From contig NZ_PPPT01000128.1 of NCBI RefSeq assembly GCF_006483445.1, forward strand, positions 1-34,611: 34,611 nucleotides of DNA, read 5' to 3'. The notes below the pieces were generated by a model. The model ran no database searches, was not told where the DNA came from, and was given only the letters and a program-made list of their open reading frames with translations. Below are positions 7,732-15,752 of this stretch, one piece after another. Source of the DNA: Bradyrhizobium guangdongense. Its GTDB lineage: Bacteria; Pseudomonadota; Alphaproteobacteria; Rhizobiales; Xanthobacteraceae. The position numbers and the translations under genes were made by a program. The number at the start of each line of letters is the position of its first letter. The stretch's first letter is position 1.

Positions 7732-8913
7732 ATGACGCGCGGAGTTCGTTTGTATCTCGTCGGCTCCATCGTCCTTGTATCGCTAGCAGGTTGCGGGCGC
7801 GGCTTCTTCCAGGCCGAGCGCGAGCCGTGGCGGGGCGAGGCGGAAGCCGCTTGCCTGAAATCAGGCGCGGTCAAGGAAAGCCCCGACATCGTCCGCATCG
7901 ATCCGATCTCCGGACCCGGTATGTGCGGCGCGGACTATCCCTTGAAGGTCGCGGCCCTCGGCGAAGCCGGCAGCAGTCTTGGTTTCGCCGACGAAACTCT
8001 GCGTCCCCCTGGTACGGTCGGCAACCAGCCGCGCTGGCCGACATCGCAACCGACCTATTCACGCCCGTCGAACTATCCCGAAACCGCGGTGCGCCAGCCC
8101 TCCGGCTATGGCAATTCGTCGGGCCCGATCTCGCTCAGCGCGCCTGGCGTGCCGCCTGAGGAGGATGAGATCGACTTGCCGCCCGACGGCACGGATGCCG
8201 CCGGCGCCGCCCGCTACATGAACGCGCCGAGCTATCCCACGCGTCCGCCGCCGTCCTATTCGCAGCGTCCGGAGCAGCAGCCGGTACCGCGCCTCGGTCC
8301 CGGACCCGCGCAGGGATCGCCGGTCACTGCGGTCGGACCGGTCGTGGTGAAGCCGACGGCGACGCTGGCGTGCCCGATCGTCTCGGAACTCGACCGCTGG
8401 CTCGCCGACACCGTGCAGCCATCGGCGATGCGGTGGCTTGGCCAGCGCGTGGTCGAGATCAAGCAGATCTCCGCCTATTCATGTCGCGGCATGAACGGCA
8501 ATTCGCGCGCCCATATCTCCGAGCACGCCTTTGGCAATGCGCTCGACATCGCCGCTTTCACGCTCGCCGATGGCCGCCGCGTCACCGTTAAGGACGGCTG
8601 GCGCGGCATGCCGGAAGAGCAGGGATTTTTGCGCGACGTCCAGGCCGGCGCCTGCGCGCACTTCACCACCGTGCTCGCGCCAGGGTCGAACGTCTATCAC
8701 TACGATCATATCCACGTGGACCTGATGCGCCGCGCCAGCCGCCGCCTGATCTGCCAGCCGGCCGCGGTGTCAGGCGAAGAGGTCGCCGGGCGTGCGAGCG
8801 GGCGCAATCCTTACGCGTCGTCGCGCGAGCCCTATACGACCGGCTCGCTCGGCCGCAAGGACATGCGCAGCAAGCACAGGGTCAACGAGGAAGACGAATA
8901 CGCGGACGATTAG
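7732..8913 (+). CDS. Extensin-like lipoprotein with M15-type peptidase fold
   Basis: 393 residues. The N-terminus is a lipoprotein signal with lipobox LAGC (Cys at about residue 21). A Pro/Ser/Tyr-rich region (about 95-210) resembles plant extensins in composition. The C-terminal domain (about 220-345, starting CPIVSELDRW) is the bacterial extensin-like domain, related to D,D-carboxypeptidase / M15 metallopeptidases. Likely zinc ligands are visible in SEHAFGNALDI (His, Asp) and HYDHIHVD (His). Cell-wall cleavage or binding in the periplasm is inferred from the fold. A palindrome TCAACGCGTTGA (7686-7697) lies 34 bp upstream of the start. Confidence 0.85.
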   Translation: MTRGVRLYLVGSIVLVSLAGCGRGFFQAEREPWRGEAEAACLKSGAVKESPDIVRIDPISGPGMCGADYPLKVAALGEAGSSLGFADETLRPPGTVGNQPRWPTSQPTYSRPSNYPETAVRQPSGYGNSSGPISLSAPGVPPEEDEIDLPPDGTDAAGAARYMNAPSYPTRPPPSYSQRPEQQPVPRLGPGPAQGSPVTAVGPVVVKPTATLACPIVSELDRWLADTVQPSAMRWLGQRVVEIKQISAYSCRGMNGNSRAHISEHAFGNALDIAAFTLADGRRVTVKDGWRGMPEEQGFLRDVQAGACAHFTTVLAPGSNVYHYDHIHVDLMRRASRRLICQPAAVSGEEVAGRASGRNPYASSREPYTTGSLGRKDMRSKHRVNEEDEYADD

Positions 8914-8969
8914 CGTCTGGCGCGCGGCGTTCCGAAAGCGCCGCGTCTTCGGCAAAGTGCATCTGGCGC

Positions 8970-9025
8970 GCAAATATTTGCATCGCGCCGTTTCTCGCTC
9001 AAGCGCTTGAACTTCATTGGATAAT
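8970..9025 (+). promoter_or_regulatory. Candidate promoter/operator region of the M20-amidase operon
   Basis: In the 210-bp gap before the M20 gene there are two perfect 12-bp palindromes, gcaaatatttgc (8970-8981) and TCAAGCGCTTGA (8999-9010), followed by a -10-like GATAAT (9020-9025). There is no good -35 at the right spacing; the second palindrome sits there instead. This is the layout expected for an activator-dependent promoter. The Crp/Fnr-type regulator encoded at the end of the operon is the obvious candidate, but this is inference. Confidence 0.35.
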
Positions 9026-9123
9026 CGCTCCCGGTCGGGTCCGGCAGGAGATTGGCACGGACGCTGCAATGACGGTGTCAGAGCCAACAGGCGCGGCAGC
9101 GCCCAGCGTCACCGGAACCCGCC

Positions 9124-10422
9124 ATGCAGATGCGCGCGACCTTGCCGTCCTCCGATCTCGAAGAGCGCGTGCTGTCGCGCATCACGGAGGAGCGCTGGCT
9201 CGCACTGGCGTCCGAGCTGATCCGCACCGGCCAGCCGCGATCCGGCAATCCGCTCGATCCCGACCTGCCGTCGGCCGAGGAGGAGGCGATCTCGATGCTG
9301 GTTGCCGGCAAGCTCGAAGCCCTCGGCATGGCGGTCACCAAGCACAGCGCGCAACCGCATCGGCCCAACGTGCTGGGCGTGCTCCGGGGGCGGGAGGGTA
9401 CGCCGTCCCTGATCCTCAACGATCACCTCGACACCTATCCGGTGGTCGAGCCCGAGAAGTGGCACATGACGGATTTCGATCCATTCAAGGCCACGCGCCA
9501 TGGCGATCTGCTCTATGCGCGGGGAACGTCCGACACGCGCGGCAATCTCGCCGCCTCGCTGCTCGCGGTGCAGGCGCTGGTCGAAGCCGGCGTCAAGCTC
9601 GATGGCACATTGATGTGCTGCTACACCGTCGACGAGGAGCGCAACGGCACCGAAGGCTCGATCTACATGCTGAAGGAGGTCGGCCTCACCGCCGACTACG
9701 AGATCACCGCGGAGCCCACGGCGTGGGGCGACGTTTCCGGCGACTGGGGCATGAACCTCTCGGTCGCCAATTCCGGCCATTGCCTGATCGAGGTCACGGT
9801 CAAGGGAATCAAGTCGCACATCTGGCGGCCCGACATCAGCGTCAACGCCATCATGGAGGCGGCAAAGCTGCTGCCGACGCTGCAGAGCATGGCCTTTACT
9901 CACGTGCCCAGCAAGTTCATGGGGCACACGCCGCCGTGTTGCTCGGTGGTGCGCATTCGCGCCGGACTGCCCGGCGAGATGCAGTTCTCGCCGGATGCCT
10001 GCACGATCACGCTCGCGGTCGTCGGCATCGTACCCGGCATGACGCTGTCGAGCGTGATCGCCGACATCGAGCGCGTCGGGCGCGAGACCTTTGCTGGTAT
10101 CAACGACGTCAGCGTTGCCGTGCGCCAGGTGCCGGGATCGCTGTTCGTCGAAGCCACCGAGCCGGTGCCGACCGACGAAGAGCCCTGCCGCTCGCTGCGC
10201 GCCGTCTATCGGCGCCTGATGGGCCGCGAGCCCGGCGTCAACCGCAAGAACGCCTTCAACGACACCATCCGCTTCCGCGAGGCCGGGATCAATGCCGTGA
10301 CCTTCGGGCCGGGCGAGGACGGCTGGGCGGTCGACAATGAAAACATCTCGATCACGAAGTCGGTGATGGCGACGCGAATCTATGCGCTGACCATCATGCA
10401 GATCCTGGGAGTTCGCTCATGA
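9124..10422 (+). CDS. M20-family metallohydrolase (ArgE/DapE-like deacylase)
   Basis: 432 residues. The first metal-binding motif is NDHLDTYPV (His101, Asp103), then GTSDTRGN (Asp137) and VDEERNGTEG with the catalytic Glu171 and metal-binding Glu172. The dimerisation-domain His is in KSHIWRP. These fit an amide-bond hydrolase of the acetylornithine-deacetylase / succinyl-diaminopimelate-desuccinylase superfamily. The C-terminal stretch where the family usually has a metal-ligand His (aH..nE) reads WAVDNENI instead, so that ligand is missing or displaced. It is the first gene of a run with a permease, binding protein, amidase and Crp-type regulator. Its stop codon overlaps the permease start by four bases (ATGA), so the two are translationally coupled. 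The substrate is likely the imported compound or its breakdown product. Confidence 0.85.
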   Translation: MQMRATLPSSDLEERVLSRITEERWLALASELIRTGQPRSGNPLDPDLPSAEEEAISMLVAGKLEALGMAVTKHSAQPHRPNVLGVLRGREGTPSLILNDHLDTYPVVEPEKWHMTDFDPFKATRHGDLLYARGTSDTRGNLAASLLAVQALVEAGVKLDGTLMCCYTVDEERNGTEGSIYMLKEVGLTADYEITAEPTAWGDVSGDWGMNLSVANSGHCLIEVTVKGIKSHIWRPDISVNAIMEAAKLLPTLQSMAFTHVPSKFMGHTPPCCSVVRIRAGLPGEMQFSPDACTITLAVVGIVPGMTLSSVIADIERVGRETFAGINDVSVAVRQVPGSLFVEATEPVPTDEEPCRSLRAVYRRLMGREPGVNRKNAFNDTIRFREAGINAVTFGPGEDGWAVDNENISITKSVMATRIYALTIMQILGVRS

Positions 10423-11252
10423 GTGTCGAGGCAAGTCCCATGGCCGTCCCGATCAGTCCCGGCCGCGTGAATAACGTCAGGCTCCGGCTTCCGGCTATTC
10501 CGCGCTCGTTCCTGCTGTCGTCGCTTACGGTGGCGATGCTGCTCGCCGCGTGGATCGTGGTCACGCAGATGGGCTGGGCCAACGAGCTGTTCTTGCCGAA
10601 GCCGCAGGCCGTGTGGGCCGCTTTCGTCAAGACCATGACCAAGGGATATCAGGGCGCGACGCTGCTGCAGCACCTCGGCGCGAGCCTCTATCGCATCCTC
10701 GTGGCCTTTGCGCTCGCCTGCCTCATCGGCATTCCCCTGGGGGTGCTGATGGGGGTGTCGCGGAGCTCGCGGGCGCTGCTCAATCCGCTGATCGAGTTCT
10801 ACCGGCCGCTGCCGCCGCTCGGCCTCTACACGCTGCTGGTGATGTGGCTCGGCATCGGCGAAAGCTCAAAACTGTCGCTGCTGTTCCTCGCAGGCCTGCC
10901 CGGCATCGTCATCTCGACGATCCAGGCGGTGACGAGCGTCGATCCCGTCTATGTGCGCGCCGCGCAATCGCTCGGTGCGGGTCGCCGCGAATTGCTGTTC
11001 CACGTCTACCTGCCGGCGGCGGGGCCGCTGATCCTCGCCGGCATGCGCATCTCGCTCGGCTTCACCTACACGGTGCTGGTGGCCGCCGAGATCGTCGCCG
11101 CATCCGCCGGCATCGGCTGGATGATCTGGGACGCCGCAAAGTTCCTGCTGTCCGACGTCGTGATCATGGGCCTGATCGTGCTTGGCCTGACCGGTGTCGT
11201 GCTCGACCTGATCATGCGCGGCATCGCCAAGGCGCTGATGCCGTGGGCGTGA
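10419..11252 (+). CDS. ABC transporter permease, TauC/SsuC type
   Basis: 277 residues with about six membrane segments. The cytoplasmic coupling loop (VYVRAAQSLGAGRRELLFHVYLPAAGP, given here in its key residues A-A...G...LP) is the EAA-type motif that contacts the ATPase. The sequence resembles the permeases of the taurine/sulfonate/nitrate family, which work with a periplasmic binding protein and a separate ATPase. The binding protein gene follows 35 bp downstream, but there is no ATPase gene in this run. The start overlaps the M20 stop. Confidence 0.88.
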   Translation: MSVEASPMAVPISPGRVNNVRLRLPAIPRSFLLSSLTVAMLLAAWIVVTQMGWANELFLPKPQAVWAAFVKTMTKGYQGATLLQHLGASLYRILVAFALACLIGIPLGVLMGVSRSSRALLNPLIEFYRPLPPLGLYTLLVMWLGIGESSKLSLLFLAGLPGIVISTIQAVTSVDPVYVRAAQSLGAGRRELLFHVYLPAAGPLILAGMRISLGFTYTVLVAAEIVAASAGIGWMIWDAAKFLLSDVVIMGLIVLGLTGVVLDLIMRGIAKALMPWA

Positions 11253-11287
11253 GGACGTTTTCGTTTCTTGTTCGAGGGGAGACCTGC

Positions 11288-12298
11288 ATGATGAAGAGAC
11301 TCTTAGTAACGCTCACCATCGCCACGCTGGCGATGACGCTCACGGCGCGTGCCGAAGACAAGCCGGCGAAGGTGACCGTCGGCTACCTCAACTTGGTCAA
11401 CGCCCAGCTCGTCACAAAGCATCTCGGCCTGCTCGCCAAGGAGATGCCCGGTGTCGAGATCAAATACGTCAAGGTCGGCGGTGGTGGCGACATGCTACGC
11501 GCCATCGCTGGGAACGACGTCGATTTCGGCGGGCTCGGTAATCCGCCGACCGCGATCGGCGCCACCCGCGCCCTGCCGATCAAGGGCATCCTTGTCATCA
11601 ACCTGCTCGACTATGTCGAGTCGATGGTGGTGCGGACCGACAAGAACATCACCTCGCTCAAGGACCTGAAGGGCAAGACGGTGGCGGCGCCGTTCGGCTC
11701 GACCACGCATTACCTTCTGCTCCAGGCGCTGAAGGACGAAGGCGTCGAGCCGTCCTCGATGAAGATCCTGGATCTCGCGCCGTCGGACATCGCCGCGGCC
11801 TGGCTCCGCGGCGACATCGACGCGGCCTGGTTCTGGGAGCCGAATCTCGACAAGGCCGTGAAGAATGGCGGGCGTATCCTGATCACCTCGGGTGACATGA
11901 CGAAACGCGGCTATCCGACCTGGGACATCGGCGTGGTGATGAATGCCTTCGCCGAGAAATATCCGTCCTACGTCGAAAAATTCATCAAGGCCGAATGCGA
12001 AGGCATCGACTTCTGGCTGAAGAATCCTGACAAGACGGCGGAGATCATCGCGGAAGAGCTCTCCCTGCCGCTCGCGGACGCGACGCGTATGATGAAGGGG
12101 ACCGGGATGGTTCCCTGCAACAAGCAGCTCACGGACGAATATCTCGGCACGTCCGCAAAGAAGGGCAAGTTCGTCGACACGCTGGTGTCAACGGCCGATT
12201 TCCTGGTGAAGCAGGAGCGCCTGCCGAAGCTGTTGCCGCGCTCCGACTTCGAAGCCTTCATCCAGCCGGCCTATATCGAGAAGGTGATCGGCCGCTGA
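11288..12298 (+). CDS. TauA-like periplasmic substrate-binding protein
   Basis: 336 residues from the ATG at 11288 (MMKRLL...), which has a GAGGGGAG ribosome binding site; a longer frame further upstream is a shadow of the permease. A signal peptide of about 22 residues ends at ARA-E. The body follows the TauA/SsuA/NMT1 fold: KVTVGYLNLV, GGGGDMLRAIAGNDVDFGGLG, GKTVAAPFGSTTHYLLLQALK, and the AAWLRGDIDAAWFWEP segment. STTHY.LL.ALK is shared with taurine-binding TauA. It delivers a small anionic or amide compound to the permease upstream. Taurine itself is not assured, because the neighbours are hydrolases rather than a taurine dioxygenase. Confidence 0.88.
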   Translation: MMKRLLVTLTIATLAMTLTARAEDKPAKVTVGYLNLVNAQLVTKHLGLLAKEMPGVEIKYVKVGGGGDMLRAIAGNDVDFGGLGNPPTAIGATRALPIKGILVINLLDYVESMVVRTDKNITSLKDLKGKTVAAPFGSTTHYLLLQALKDEGVEPSSMKILDLAPSDIAAAWLRGDIDAAWFWEPNLDKAVKNGGRILITSGDMTKRGYPTWDIGVVMNAFAEKYPSYVEKFIKAECEGIDFWLKNPDKTAEIIAEELSLPLADATRMMKGTGMVPCNKQLTDEYLGTSAKKGKFVDTLVSTADFLVKQERLPKLLPRSDFEAFIQPAYIEKVIGR

Positions 12299-12357
12299 TC
12301 AAGTTGCCGGCGGGTAGCTCCGCCGGCACTCACCATCCCGAAACGTCCGTGGTCGAC

Positions 12358-13737
12358 ATGAATCTTGCGCCTCGCCATCTTCGCACAGCCTATCGCAATC
12401 GAACGCTCAGGCCGTCCGACGTGGTCGCGCATGTGCTGTCACGCCTGGCGGATGACGACCAGAGCGGGGTCTGGATATCGACAGTCGAGCCCGCGCAGGC
12501 GCTGGCTGCGGCGCGCGCGCTCGACGCCCGCATCGGCGAGATCGAGCGGCTCCCGCTCTATGGCCTCGTATTCTCCGTGAAAGATTGCATCGACGTGGCC
12601 GGCGAGCCGACGACGTCGGCCTGCCCGGAATTCGGCTATGTGGCCGAAAGCTCGAGCCCCGTGGTCGCCGACGCCATTGCTGCCGGCGCGATCTATGTCG
12701 GCAAGACCAACATGGATCAGTTCGCGACCGGGCTGGTCGGTGTGCGCACGCCCTATGGGATCGCGCGCAATCCGCACAATCCGTCCTACATTCCCGGCGG
12801 CTCCTCCTCGGGCGCGGCGGTGTCGGTCGCCACCGATACCTCATCCTTTGCCTTCGGCACCGACACTGGCGGGTCGGGCAGGGTGCCGGCGTCCTATTGC
12901 GGCGTCACCGGCTTCAAGCCGGCGCCGGGCGCGTTCAGCCAGCGCGGCATGGTCTACGCCTGCCGTAGCTTCGATACGATCTCGCTCTACACGCGCGAGC
13001 CGCAGGACGCTTACGACGTCTATCGCGTGCTCGCCCGGCCGGATCCCGAAGATAGTTTTTCGCCGATCGATTTCCCGGGCTGGCACGAGCAACCGTCTCC
13101 GGCGCGGCCGCTCAGGCTCGCAACGCCGCGGCACGATCAGCTCAAATTCTTTGGCAATGCGGAGACGGAATCGCTGTTCGCCGCTGCGCTTGAAAAGCTC
13201 GGTCGGCTCGGTCTGCCGATCGCGCCTGCCGACTTCGCGCCGTTCACCTCGATCAACGATTTGATGTTCTTAGGCCCGTTCCTGGCCGAGCGGGATGCCT
13301 CGGTCGGGGCCTTCCTCGACGCCCATCCGCAGGCCGGCGTGCAGATCGTGCGCGATCTCGTGACCGGGAGCCGGCGGTTTAGCGCGGCCGATGCCTACCG
13401 CGCCCTTTACCGGGTCAAGGACGTGCAGCGTTCCCTGCGCGATTTCTGGCAGGCTCATGATGCGCTGGTCGTGCCGACGGTCGGGACCGTGCTTCGGATC
13501 GAGGATGTCGCGCGCGATCCGCTGACCTCCAACTTCAACAACGGCTACTACACGAACTACGCCAATCCGCTCGGCCTCGCCGCCATCGCGGTCCCGAACG
13601 CGATGACCGGCGCGGGCGTGCCCTATGGTGTCACCTTTCTTGCGCCGGCGGGGCGGGAGCGCCTGCTCACCGATCTTGCGGGCGCTTTCATGGGAGCGGC
13701 GTCCCGCCCTGAACCGCTGCGGCGCGTTGCAATCTAA
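12358..13737 (+). CDS. Amidase-signature hydrolase, allophanate-hydrolase-like
   Basis: An amidase-signature enzyme of about 459 residues. The catalytic Lys is in FSVKDCID, the bridging Ser in PGGSSSGAA and the nucleophile Ser in GTDTGGSGRVPASYCGVTGFKP. GTDTxGSGRVPA is typical of the allophanate hydrolase (AtzF / DUR1,2) branch, which releases ammonia and CO2 from allophanate. The extra C-terminal domain of AtzF (about 150 residues) is absent, so this is the amidase domain alone. The start is uncertain: an in-frame TTG at 12304 extends it by 18 residues, and neither start has a clear ribosome binding site. Being in the transport run suggests it cleaves the imported amide or ureide. Confidence 0.82.
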   Translation: MNLAPRHLRTAYRNRTLRPSDVVAHVLSRLADDDQSGVWISTVEPAQALAAARALDARIGEIERLPLYGLVFSVKDCIDVAGEPTTSACPEFGYVAESSSPVVADAIAAGAIYVGKTNMDQFATGLVGVRTPYGIARNPHNPSYIPGGSSSGAAVSVATDTSSFAFGTDTGGSGRVPASYCGVTGFKPAPGAFSQRGMVYACRSFDTISLYTREPQDAYDVYRVLARPDPEDSFSPIDFPGWHEQPSPARPLRLATPRHDQLKFFGNAETESLFAAALEKLGRLGLPIAPADFAPFTSINDLMFLGPFLAERDASVGAFLDAHPQAGVQIVRDLVTGSRRFSAADAYRALYRVKDVQRSLRDFWQAHDALVVPTVGTVLRIEDVARDPLTSNFNNGYYTNYANPLGLAAIAVPNAMTGAGVPYGVTFLAPAGRERLLTDLAGAFMGAASRPEPLRRVAI

Positions 13738-13784
13738 CCGGATACCTCCTAGCCTTCGAGGCGTCGCTCGAAGGGAGACCGCAA

Positions 13785-14513
13785 TTGGGGCGCAGCAGTG
13801 CGCACGAGGTGGCCGGTGCAGGTGAGCAATCCGTCGAGGCGCAAAAGGCCGGCGCCGGACGTTATTTGCTGAAAGCCCTGAACAGGTCGGACCTGACCCT
13901 GGTGATGGAGACCGGCAGGCTCGCGACCTATCAGAACCGCGAGCATCTCCTGAAGGAAGGCGCGCCCGCGGATGGCATCCACATCATCCTGAGCGGGATC
14001 GTCGAAAGCACCCATGCCGGCACGCAGGGACGCGAACTGATGTTGTCGACCTGGGAGACCGGCGATTTCGTCGGCGCGCCCTACATTCTCGGCGATCACC
14101 GGCATAGCTGGTCGGCGCGCGCGCTCGGCAAGGTCGAGGCGCTGCATCTCGACCAGGACGCGATACGCCGGCTGATCGCACAGTCGCCGTCATTCGCGGT
14201 CGCGCTGATCGAATGCCTGGGCTTCAAGGGCGAAACCTATTCCATGCTGGCCCAGACCCTGGCGGGACAGAAAGCGGCGGAGCGGCTGATCCTGCTGCTC
14301 GTCAAGCTGTGCGAGAATGCCGCGCAGGACGAGAGCGGGCCCATCTCGCTCGGACGCATCACGCAGGCCAACCTCGCGCGGATGATCGGGGCCACGCGGC
14401 AGTCGATCAGCCTGATCCTCAACCGCCTTCAGGACGACGGGATCATCGCGACCGGGCCGACCAAGATGGTCGTCAACGATCTCGCCGCGCTCCGCCGCGA
14501 GGTCGCCGATTAG
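13785..14513 (+). CDS. Crp/Fnr-family transcription regulator
   Basis: 242 residues from a TTG start that has an AAGGGAG ribosome binding site eight bases upstream. Residues about 28-145 form a cyclic-nucleotide-binding-type beta-barrel (LLKEGAPADGIHIILSGIVE...). The C-terminal winged helix-turn-helix runs from about 185 to 225, with TQANLARMIGATRQSISLILNRLQDDGII as the DNA-reading region. No Cys cluster for an Fnr iron-sulfur site is present. It closes the M20-permease-binding protein-amidase run at short spacing (47 bp) and probably controls that operon. The effector is unknown. Confidence 0.87.
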   Translation: MGRSSAHEVAGAGEQSVEAQKAGAGRYLLKALNRSDLTLVMETGRLATYQNREHLLKEGAPADGIHIILSGIVESTHAGTQGRELMLSTWETGDFVGAPYILGDHRHSWSARALGKVEALHLDQDAIRRLIAQSPSFAVALIECLGFKGETYSMLAQTLAGQKAAERLILLLVKLCENAAQDESGPISLGRITQANLARMIGATRQSISLILNRLQDDGIIATGPTKMVVNDLAALRREVAD

Positions 14514-14525
14514 TATCGGAACGGG

Positions 14526-14867
14526 TTACGTCCTGGTCCGCTTCGGCGGCGAGGGCGCGAGCCCCATGCACAACTGCACCTCGCCCGGGACATTGTAGGT
14601 GCGCATGATGTGACGGCTGTCGCGCAGACCGCTCGCCTCGCGCTGAACCACGAACATCCAGAGCGCGTGGCCGGCTTCCAGCACCAGCTTGCGCCGGGCC
14701 GGCTGCGCCGATGCCGGCATCTCCGAATCTTCATGAGCGGCATCGAATTCGCGCAAGCGCGCAAGCGCCTCTTCGAGCGCGCTGCCCATCCGTCCAAGCG
14801 CGGAGGCCTGTTCCTGGACGATCTCGTAGTGGAGGATATCGACGGGCGGGCGAAGGTCACGGGACAT
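14526..14867 (-). CDS. Small conserved-looking hypothetical protein
   Basis: 113 residues, no signal peptide or membrane segment. The first half is helical and acidic with a possible coiled coil (HYEIVQEQASALGRMGSALEEALARLREFDA). The second half (RRKLVLEAGHALWMFVVQREASGLRDSRHIMRTYNVPGEV) looks like a compact domain. It resembles short rhizobial proteins of unknown function; from memory, possibly the family called DUF6665, which I cannot check here. It converges with the Crp gene with only 12 bp between the stops and lies in the same direction as the TetR gene upstream of it. Confidence 0.65.
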   Translation of the reverse strand: MSRDLRPPVDILHYEIVQEQASALGRMGSALEEALARLREFDAAHEDSEMPASAQPARRKLVLEAGHALWMFVVQREASGLRDSRHIMRTYNVPGEVQLCMGLAPSPPKRTRT

Positions 14868-14929
14868 GGCGCAAATATAATGTCACGGCGTGCGTCTTCG
14901 CAACGCACGGAGCCTGTCCGGCGCGGGCG

Positions 14930-15565
14930 CTATTTCGCGCGATAGGCCGCCAAAAACATCCGTGTTGCGCTGTCGATCACCTCAGCGATGCGCTCTTCCG
15001 ATGGCGCAGGTGCCGCCTGGAACACGAAAGGCAGGAACAGCGAGGCCTTGCACACCTCCATGAACTGGGCGGCGGCAAGCCGGCAGTCGTCGATGGCGAG
15101 GTGGCCGGCATGGACTTGGGCGCCGAGATAGTCGGCGAGGCGGTTGATGCTCTTCTCCAGCACGCGTTCGTAATAGCGCCGGCCGACATCAGGCATCCGC
15201 TCGGCGATCGCCATCACGGTGCGGATCGCCGATCCGCCGCCGGGCCGGCAGAGCAGATGGATATAGGCGCGGCCAAATTCCTTCAGCGTCGTCTCGGCGT
15301 CGCGCTCGGGATCGAAGGTGAAGACCACCTGGCCGTGCCGGAGCGACTCCTCCTCGACGATGGCTTCGAACAGGGCGCATTTGTCGGCGAAGTAAACGTA
15401 CAGCGTGCCCTTGGAGACGGCCGCCGCGCGCGCGATCTCGCCCATGCTGGCGCCGTCAAAGCCGAGGTCCATGAATACCTTGCGGGCGCCGTCCATGATC
15501 TGCCGGCGCTTCGAGCTGTCCTCTTCCGAGACGACGTGAAGGGTGTGACGATCGGCTGCAACCAT
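14930..15565 (-). CDS. TetR-family repressor of the adjacent efflux genes
   Basis: 211 residues. The N-terminal helix-turn-helix (about 20-66) reads RRQIMDGARKVFMDLGF, then MGEIARAAAVSKGTLYVYFADK, which is the classic TetR DNA-binding signature. The C-terminal ligand domain (about 75-205) resembles the AcrR/AefR-like type. The gene is divergent from an EmrA/EmrB-type efflux pair with a perfect palindrome in the shared promoter region (15650-15672). This is the standard arrangement for drug- or metabolite-responsive repression of both itself and the pump. Confidence 0.9.
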   Translation of the reverse strand: MVAADRHTLHVVSEEDSSKRRQIMDGARKVFMDLGFDGASMGEIARAAAVSKGTLYVYFADKCALFEAIVEEESLRHGQVVFTFDPERDAETTLKEFGRAYIHLLCRPGGGSAIRTVMAIAERMPDVGRRYYERVLEKSINRLADYLGAQVHAGHLAIDDCRLAAAQFMEVCKASLFLPFVFQAAPAPSEERIAEVIDSATRMFLAAYRAK

Positions 15566-15642
15566 TGGTTTAGGTTTTCGAGAGGATTTTGACGATGGAA
15601 ACCCAAAGAAAGGAATCGGCCCCCTAGGGTCCGCTGGGAATT

Positions 15643-15678
15643 AATCTATATTGACCGAACCGTTCGGTCAATGATATT
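15643..15678. promoter_or_regulatory. TetR operator embedded in two divergent promoters
   Basis: A perfect inverted repeat of two 11-bp arms (attgaccgaac, 15650-15660, and gttcggtcaat, 15662-15672) around one base. On the plus strand TTGACC (15651-15656) and GATATT (15673-15678) are a -35/-10 pair with 16-bp spacing. On the minus strand TTGACC (15671-15666) and TAGATT (15648-15643) are a pair with 17-bp spacing. One repressor site would therefore cover both the emrAB-type and tetR promoters. Confidence 0.75.
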
Positions 15679-15752
15679 TGTGGGGCAGCGAGGGAACAGG
15701 CCGCCAAGTGCGGCCCGCTTCGGTTCGCAAGTTTTTGAGCGGGGAGGCCGTA

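Noticed and set aside
9069..10340. A 423-codon plus-strand frame overlapping the M20 gene
   Set aside because: Out-of-frame shadow of the M20 enzyme with Arg/His/Ala-rich composition and no motifs.
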